A DNA stretch of 44,487 bases from an uncultured Coriobacteriaceae bacterium (lineage in GTDB: Bacteria > Actinomycetota > Coriobacteriia > Coriobacteriales > Atopobiaceae): the NCBI GenBank assembly GCA_902779675.1, contig CACZCK010000023.1:1-44487 (forward strand), given 5' to 3'. Shown here piece after piece: positions 39,918-44,487 of this stretch. A program made the position numbers and the translations under genes. Under the pieces are notes generated by a model. That model searched no databases. It had not been told where the DNA came from and saw only the letters and a program-made list of their open reading frames with translations. Each line of letters opens with the position of its first letter. Positions within the stretch are counted from its first letter, which is position 1.

Positions 39918-41542
39918 TTCTTGGTGGCTACAGTGCGACGGGTCCGCGCGAGACGAACGAGGACAGCTTCTATGTCCTCGACTTCTCCGATGTTCATGGG
40001 TTCACCGGTGACATAGCCGCCTTTGCCATGGTGTCCGACGGGATGGGCGGATACCAGGGTGGCGACGTGGCCAGTGGCCTTGCGGTCGCCTGCGCGCAGA
40101 GCTACGTCCAGCAGCTGCTCGAGATGGCTGAGGGCAATCGCGTCGACCTCGATGCGGCAGCCGCCCTGATGGAGATCGCGCGCAACGCCCACGAGGCCAT
40201 CGTCGCGCAGGCGGCCAATGGCGGCAGCCCGAGTATGGGTGCCACCTTTGTGGGAGCCTTCCTGAGCCCGACCCATGCGTGGATCGGCCATATTGGTGAC
40301 AGTCGTGCGTATCTGGTGCGCGATGGCGTGGCCATCCAGCTCACCGAGGACCACTCGCGTGTGGGCAGGATGCTCAGTCGCGGCATCATCACCGAGGAGG
40401 AGGCGCAGGTCCATCCCGACCGCAACCGCATCGAGCGGGCGCTGGGCTTCAGCGACGGCGATGCCGAGATCGACGAGGTGGACCTGCTGCCCGGCGATGC
40501 GCTGCTCCTCTGCAGTGACGGCGTGTACACGGTGCTGGGAGCCGAAGCCCTCGGAACGGCGGTGAGCAGGTCGTCCAATGCCGCGTCGGCGTCCAAGCGC
40601 ATCGTCAAGAAGGCCCTCTCGAGCGGGACCGACGACAACTCGACTGCGGTCGTCGCCTACAACGTCGCAGACGCGTCGGCCAAGGCCGACACGCTGGTTG
40701 GTCACCGGCCCATGCAGGAAGGCCGCGTGGAGACGGCCCAGGCCATGAGGCCCGCACGCACGCAGCGGATCAAACCCGCCGCGCGGCCGGCTGCGACCCA
40801 GAGGAGACCTCGCACTGGTGCGGGTGCCCGGACATCGTCTGATGGAGTCAGCTGGTCCAAGGTGGCCCCGCTCCTCGTGCTGCTCCTGTTGGTGGGTGTC
40901 TTGGGGTATGTGCTGCTCAAGTCTCGGACCGACGAAACGATGCTCTCTCCCGAGACGCAGGAGCAGCAGAGTGTCGTGCCGCAACAGGAATCCCCTGAGG
41001 GCGAGGCCTCGCCGCAGCAGGCGCCCGACGATACGCACACCGTCCAGACGGAAGGGGAGGGTGCCGGTGTGCCAACCGACGCTCCGCCTGCGAGCGGTGA
41101 CTCCGACAGGCAGCAGGTTCCTGCGGAGGACAAACAGGACGACGCGTCCGATTCGGTGCAGGACGGGTACACCACCTACGTCGTTGCTGACCCCATAGAG
41201 CTCAAGTACGTGGATGCCACCGGTGTCGCGCAGGTCTTTACTGACGATCCCATCTGGATGGGCGAGGCGCCTTACATCGCCAGCGGTACCAGCCTGGTGG
41301 CCAAGTCCCAGCCCGAGAGCTTTGGGCGCTACCGCGAGTATCAGCAGCTCTCCGACAGCTATCTGGACGACCTTAAGGCAGACGTGGTGCGCTTTGCCAA
41401 CGGCACCAATTCCTTCGACTCCCAACTAGCGAAGGCGGTGGGCGGGTCCCAGTACCTGAACCTTCTGGGCACGCTCTCTACGCTCGACCAATCGACGCTC
41501 GACGCCACCGTGGCGCATCTCGTGATCGATTCTATGGTGTAA
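39914..41542 (+). CDS. PP2C-type serine/threonine phosphatase, membrane tethered
   Basis: A 542-residue protein. The cytoplasmic PP2C domain (1-250) has the metal-binding motifs RETNEDS at 12-18, VSDGMGG with D42, GDSRAYL with D129, CSDGVYT with D202, and DDNSTAVV with D241, so it should be active. A basic linker (PARTQRIKPAARPAATQRR) leads to one membrane helix at 316-336. Outside the cell, an acidic Gln/Pro/Glu-rich spacer (about 340-415) precedes a 110-residue domain of unknown fold. The layout resembles PstP-type phosphatases of actinobacteria but with a larger extracellular domain. ATG overlaps the VWA stop. It probably dephosphorylates ligands of the two FHA proteins; the kinase is not in the window. 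Confidence 0.93.
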   Translation: MILGGYSATGPRETNEDSFYVLDFSDVHGFTGDIAAFAMVSDGMGGYQGGDVASGLAVACAQSYVQQLLEMAEGNRVDLDAAAALMEIARNAHEAIVAQAANGGSPSMGATFVGAFLSPTHAWIGHIGDSRAYLVRDGVAIQLTEDHSRVGRMLSRGIITEEEAQVHPDRNRIERALGFSDGDAEIDEVDLLPGDALLLCSDGVYTVLGAEALGTAVSRSSNAASASKRIVKKALSSGTDDNSTAVVAYNVADASAKADTLVGHRPMQEGRVETAQAMRPARTQRIKPAARPAATQRRPRTGAGARTSSDGVSWSKVAPLLVLLLLVGVLGYVLLKSRTDETMLSPETQEQQSVVPQQESPEGEASPQQAPDDTHTVQTEGEGAGVPTDAPPASGDSDRQQVPAEDKQDDASDSVQDGYTTYVVADPIELKYVDATGVAQVFTDDPIWMGEAPYIASGTSLVAKSQPESFGRYREYQQLSDSYLDDLKADVVRFANGTNSFDSQLAKAVGGSQYLNLLGTLSTLDQSTLDATVAHLVIDSMV

Positions 41543-41562
41543 GCCCTGTGAGGGAGGCAACC

Positions 41563-42282
41563 ATGCAAAGCAACGCCAACAGGATCGTGGCCCTTGTAGG
41601 CGCTGGCCTGTTCGCGGCTGTCGTTGCCCTGGTGGTTGGGTCTGGCGGCAGCGGCGGGGGAGGCGGCGGAGCGCCTGCTGCAACGACGCCGGCGACCGAC
41701 ACGCAGACGCAACAGGAGGCAGACGTGCAGACCACGGGTGATTCGGGCGGCAGCTCCGTCGAGAAGGACATGTCGCTCGACGAGTTCGAGGCCCTGCTCG
41801 ATGCCTACGACGCTGGCGGTGAGACCGGGCAGAACGCGCGCGATGCGGCCTCCTCGCCCGACGTGCCTGCCACAAACGTGGTGTACCAACAGGTCGCGGA
41901 GCGGGGCTTTGGCGATGTGGAGGTTCAGGCCGACTTTGCCCTCGACGGCTCGTACGCGGACTTGCATGCGCTCGACGCTGCCAGCACCGAGCGCTACCCA
42001 TCCTATGCCATCACGTACGTGTCGTCGCAAGACGTGCTCTGGGCGGTGTACGTCAACGATGGGTGCTATCTGGCGGTGCCCATCGGAGCGGTGGGCGGCG
42101 AGGCCTTCGCCCGGCAGATCATTCTCACCGAGACCGACGTCATCACCCAATACGACGGCTCCAAAAACCAGTTCAGCGACTTTGCCATCACCGACATCGC
42201 CGATGCGACGTGCGTCAAGGTGGACCGCATCGACAGGGCCACGCTCGACTCCTACGCGCCGGCCCAGCTTGAGGCACTGTGA
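41563..42282 (+). CDS. Anchored extracytoplasmic protein of unknown function
   Basis: A 239-residue protein with an N-terminal signal-anchor helix (about 8-26), then a glycine run (GSGGGGGGAP) and a Thr/Gln-rich spacer, so the rest lies outside the membrane. The C-terminal 140 residues form a mixed fold beginning NVVYQQVAERGFGDVEVQADF and including YPSYAITYVSSQDVLWAVYVNDGCYLAVPIG. No known domain is recognised. The ATG at 41563 is preceded by AGGGAGG. It lies 20 bases after the phosphatase and its stop overlaps the ATG of the SGNH/VWA gene (TGATG), so it is part of the same unit. Confidence 0.82.
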   Translation: MQSNANRIVALVGAGLFAAVVALVVGSGGSGGGGGGAPAATTPATDTQTQQEADVQTTGDSGGSSVEKDMSLDEFEALLDAYDAGGETGQNARDAASSPDVPATNVVYQQVAERGFGDVEVQADFALDGSYADLHALDAASTERYPSYAITYVSSQDVLWAVYVNDGCYLAVPIGAVGGEAFARQIILTETDVITQYDGSKNQFSDFAITDIADATCVKVDRIDRATLDSYAPAQLEAL

Positions 42283-44345
42283 TGGGTGCGCGAACCGGCC
42301 TGCGTCGCCTCTGGATGCTTGTCGCCGTCCTGGCATGCGCCACGCTCTGGATAGCCGGCGCAACCCAGGCTTGGGCCATCACCGACGGCAATCCCGTGGT
42401 GGTCAGCATGGGCGACTCCTATTCGTCAGGCGAGGGCACGGAGCCCTTCTATGGACAGAACGGCTCGGACAAGTACGCTGACGTCGACTGGTTGGCACAT
42501 CGTTCCGAGAAGGCCTGGTCGGGGCAGCTGAAGCTGCGCAGCAAAACCCTGAAGGACATCCGCAACGACGGCTGGTACTTTACGGCCGTCTCGGGTGCGG
42601 AGTGCCGCCACATCCTGAGCGACACGCAGCACAAGGACTACGAGAAGGACGCGTTCCACAGCGGCGGCGTCGACCTTCCCTGCCAAAGCAATGTGTTTGT
42701 CAACGAGGGCCTGTCGGGCAAGGTCGACTACGTCACGCTCACCATCGGCGGCAACGACGTCGACTTCGTGGGTGTGGTGACCTCAGCCGCCCTCGACGGC
42801 AAGTACGTCCGCCTAGGTGGTCTGAGCGAAAAGCTGCGCAGCTCGCTCGACAAGTTCAAGAAGCAGACCAAGTCCGACATTATGAAGACCTACAACCACG
42901 TCCTCGACAAGGCGGGGTCCCAGGCCACGCTGGTCGTTGCGGGGTATCCGCACCTGGTGCCGCCCACTGGCAGGTTTGCCTGGTGTCGAGAGGACGAGGC
43001 CACCCTCATCAACGCTGCCGTGGACACCTTCGACACCCAGATCAAGGAGATGGTCGCCACCTGTGGCAAGTCGGGTGTCGAGTTCGTGGACGTGCGGGGC
43101 GAGTTTGCCGGCCACGAGGAGCAGTACATCAACAACGTGGAGATTAGGGCCAACGACCAGGATCTCATGCGCTTCCATCTGACGCACAACCAGGCAAGCG
43201 CCTACTCCGTGCATCCCAACGCGTACGGGCAGGCTGCCTACGCCCGTGCCGTGCAGCGCAAGATCGACGACCTCGAGAAGCGTGTGGGCGTGCCCGTGAG
43301 CTCGGACGTCGCCATGTCGCTGGTGTTCGACGTCTCGGGCTCGATGGATGACCCCTCGGCGCTCAGCGGCGAGAGCAAGCTCGATGCCGCCAAGCGCCAG
43401 AGCAGGGACTTCGTGTCGTCGGTGGGCGGCGAGGACGGCCCTGGCGGCATGTCGGTCAAGGTGGGTGTGGCGTCGTTTGCCACCTATGCCGAGAGCAATT
43501 GCGGACTGTCCAACGATCCCGAGCAGGTCCGGGCAACCATCGACGGTCTTACCGCCTCTGGTCGCACGAACATCTACGACGGCCTGGTCGAGGGTACCGG
43601 ACAGGTCAAGGGGGAGAGCGGCCCAAAGCTCATCGTGTTCCTCTCGGATGGCAAGAGCAACGAGGGCGGCTCGGAAACGGACATCCTAAACCTGGCGCAC
43701 GAGGCCGCCGACATGGGCATCAAGATCTACACCATCGGCTTTGGTCCATCGGGTGACCTCGACGAGCATCTGCTCCAGCAGATGGCCGAGATCACGGGCG
43801 GACTCTACTCTCACGAGGACTCGTCCAACATAGGGTCGGCCGCCGTGGGCCTCTTTGCGCAGATGATGTACGCGCAGCTGGTCAACACCTCCACGGTGCT
43901 CATCGACGACACGGGGACAGTGCGTCTCGACGGGCTCACCGACGTGGGCAAGTTCCTCGTCGATGCCAACGGCACGGTGACCGCCTACCTGTATTGGCCT
44001 GGCAGCGTGCTCGACCTGCACCTTACCGACCCCGATGGCGTGTTGGTCGAGGAGGGCTACGCGGGTTGTAGCATTGACACCTCAAAGATTCCCACCTGCA
44101 TCACCATAAAGAACGCCAAGCAAGGTGAGTGGGGCATGGCGGTGTATGGGCGCGAGACCTCCATGGATGAGGAGCCCTTCTACGCCGTGGCTGCGTTCGA
44201 CGAGACCACGGCGCCTGCGGTGGCGAGCGTGCCCAGCGGGGGAGGCGCTGCGTCCGACAGCAGCGCACCACTTTTGTTCCTGCTGGTGGCAGTGGCTATA
44301 GCAGGCATTACACTGGTCTTTGCTGCGAGCAAGGGCAAAGAGTAG
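42282..44345 (+). CDS. SGNH hydrolase fused to a VWA domain, membrane anchored
   Basis: A 687-residue cell-surface protein. Signal peptide 1-32 (hydrophobic 10-30). The hydrolase domain (about 36-330) has GDSYSSGEG with nucleophile S46, SGAEC with G105, GGNDVDF with N158, and SVHPN with H311; it resembles the Streptomyces-type esterase/lipase group. Six cysteines probably form disulfides. The VWA domain (about 343-540) has an intact MIDAS: D350-V-S352-G-S354, T429 and D456. A beta-rich region follows, then a helix at about 661-682 and KGKE tail. A fusion of SGNH and VWA domains with C-terminal anchor is unusual. TGATG overlap with the preceding gene; GAGG about eight bases upstream. Confidence 0.9.
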   Translation: MGARTGLRRLWMLVAVLACATLWIAGATQAWAITDGNPVVVSMGDSYSSGEGTEPFYGQNGSDKYADVDWLAHRSEKAWSGQLKLRSKTLKDIRNDGWYFTAVSGAECRHILSDTQHKDYEKDAFHSGGVDLPCQSNVFVNEGLSGKVDYVTLTIGGNDVDFVGVVTSAALDGKYVRLGGLSEKLRSSLDKFKKQTKSDIMKTYNHVLDKAGSQATLVVAGYPHLVPPTGRFAWCREDEATLINAAVDTFDTQIKEMVATCGKSGVEFVDVRGEFAGHEEQYINNVEIRANDQDLMRFHLTHNQASAYSVHPNAYGQAAYARAVQRKIDDLEKRVGVPVSSDVAMSLVFDVSGSMDDPSALSGESKLDAAKRQSRDFVSSVGGEDGPGGMSVKVGVASFATYAESNCGLSNDPEQVRATIDGLTASGRTNIYDGLVEGTGQVKGESGPKLIVFLSDGKSNEGGSETDILNLAHEAADMGIKIYTIGFGPSGDLDEHLLQQMAEITGGLYSHEDSSNIGSAAVGLFAQMMYAQLVNTSTVLIDDTGTVRLDGLTDVGKFLVDANGTVTAYLYWPGSVLDLHLTDPDGVLVEEGYAGCSIDTSKIPTCITIKNAKQGEWGMAVYGRETSMDEEPFYAVAAFDETTAPAVASVPSGGGAASDSSAPLLFLLVAVAIAGITLVFAASKGKE

Positions 44346-44487
44346 GCGAGGGATTGCGTAAAGGGCGGATGACGCCCAAAGCTGAGGAGAGACCAGCTAT
44401 GGGTTGTCAAGGGTTTCGACGAAGTTTTTCGCACACGAGAATCCGGCAGCAGTAGCCGAGGCACGAAGAGAAGACAGCGCACCTTGA
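44346..44487. other. Window end, no gene recognised
   Basis: The last 142 bases hold a small hairpin GGGCG-GATGA-CGCCC (44363-44377) without a T run and an AGCT...AGCT pair around GGAG. No convincing coding region is seen; an 18-codon frame from 44399 is too short and unsupported. It may be the leader of a following gene of the same cluster. Confidence 0.5.

Noticed and set aside
44399..44455. An 18-codon frame at the right edge
   Set aside because: No clear ribosome site spacing and no family; too short to support.
1..44487. tRNA genes, CRISPR arrays, insertion sequences, prophage
   Set aside because: No cloverleaf-like segments with a TTCGA loop, no regularly spaced repeats and no transposase or phage proteins were recognised in any frame.

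Overview
This is a high-GC window with strong G/C preference at third codon positions and dense, mostly Shine-Dalgarno-led genes. The best guess for its source is a Coriobacteriia-type anaerobic actinobacterium (Olsenella/Atopobium/Collinsella relatives). The reasons are the formate-tetrahydrofolate ligase plus separate cyclohydrolase, the Fe-S L-serine dehydratase, the ferredoxin-tailed aldo/keto reductase, the C_GCAxxG_C_C protein and the short archaeal/Thermotoga-type SAH hydrolase. The placement rests on gene content only. I see no tRNA, rRNA, CRISPR array, insertion sequence or phage gene; the window looks chromosomal.

Layout. 1-5063: a cut-off CmpB-like membrane protein, a small racemase-like protein overlapping a NudC-type Nudix hydrolase, two tandem SAM hydroxide adenosyltransferase (DUF62) paralogues, and a zinc-ribbon protein. 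5076-9596: SAH hydrolase (ahcY), a small membrane protein, a STAS-kinase fusion and an MTA/SAH deaminase. With the DUF62 pair, this end of the window is rich in enzymes that consume SAM or its by-products. 9898-12498: a polar amino-acid ABC transporter (Tat-type lipoprotein, permease, ATPase) with a strong internal terminator. 12592-14053: a bacterial-type PARG-like macrodomain protein and an acylphosphatase. 14426-21379: a folate/C1 cluster in the order fhs, fchA, folD, folE, formate/nitrite channel, 6-pyruvoyl/carboxy-tetrahydropterin synthase, folC. FolD lacks the cyclohydrolase residues, which fits the separate FchA. The pterin synthase carries a CExxHGH signature that could stand in for FolB, so the cluster reads as a compact folate-making and formate-using unit.

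21461-34004 is a mixed housekeeping stretch: a zinc-ribbon membrane protein, TrmL, a flavin-nucleotide-binding protein, a C_GCAxxG_C_C protein, DUF4298, RlmKL with an eroded C-terminal half, an SGNH lipoprotein, two MFS transporters, an aldo/keto reductase, a glutamate-cysteine-ligase-like protein and a flippase-like membrane protein. 34033-35598 is a fused L-serine dehydratase.

35792-44345 is the most distinctive part: six co-directional, tightly spaced genes. They are a cytoplasmic FHA protein, a membrane FHA protein, a secreted/anchored VWA protein with a lipase-like front half, a membrane-tethered PP2C phosphatase with an extracellular tail, an anchored extracytoplasmic protein of unknown fold, and an SGNH-hydrolase/VWA fusion with a C-terminal anchor. 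Several joints overlap (ATGA, TGATG). This looks like a phospho-threonine-signalled cell-surface system that I cannot match to a named one. No Ser/Thr kinase of the PknB type is in the window, although the cluster may continue past its right edge.
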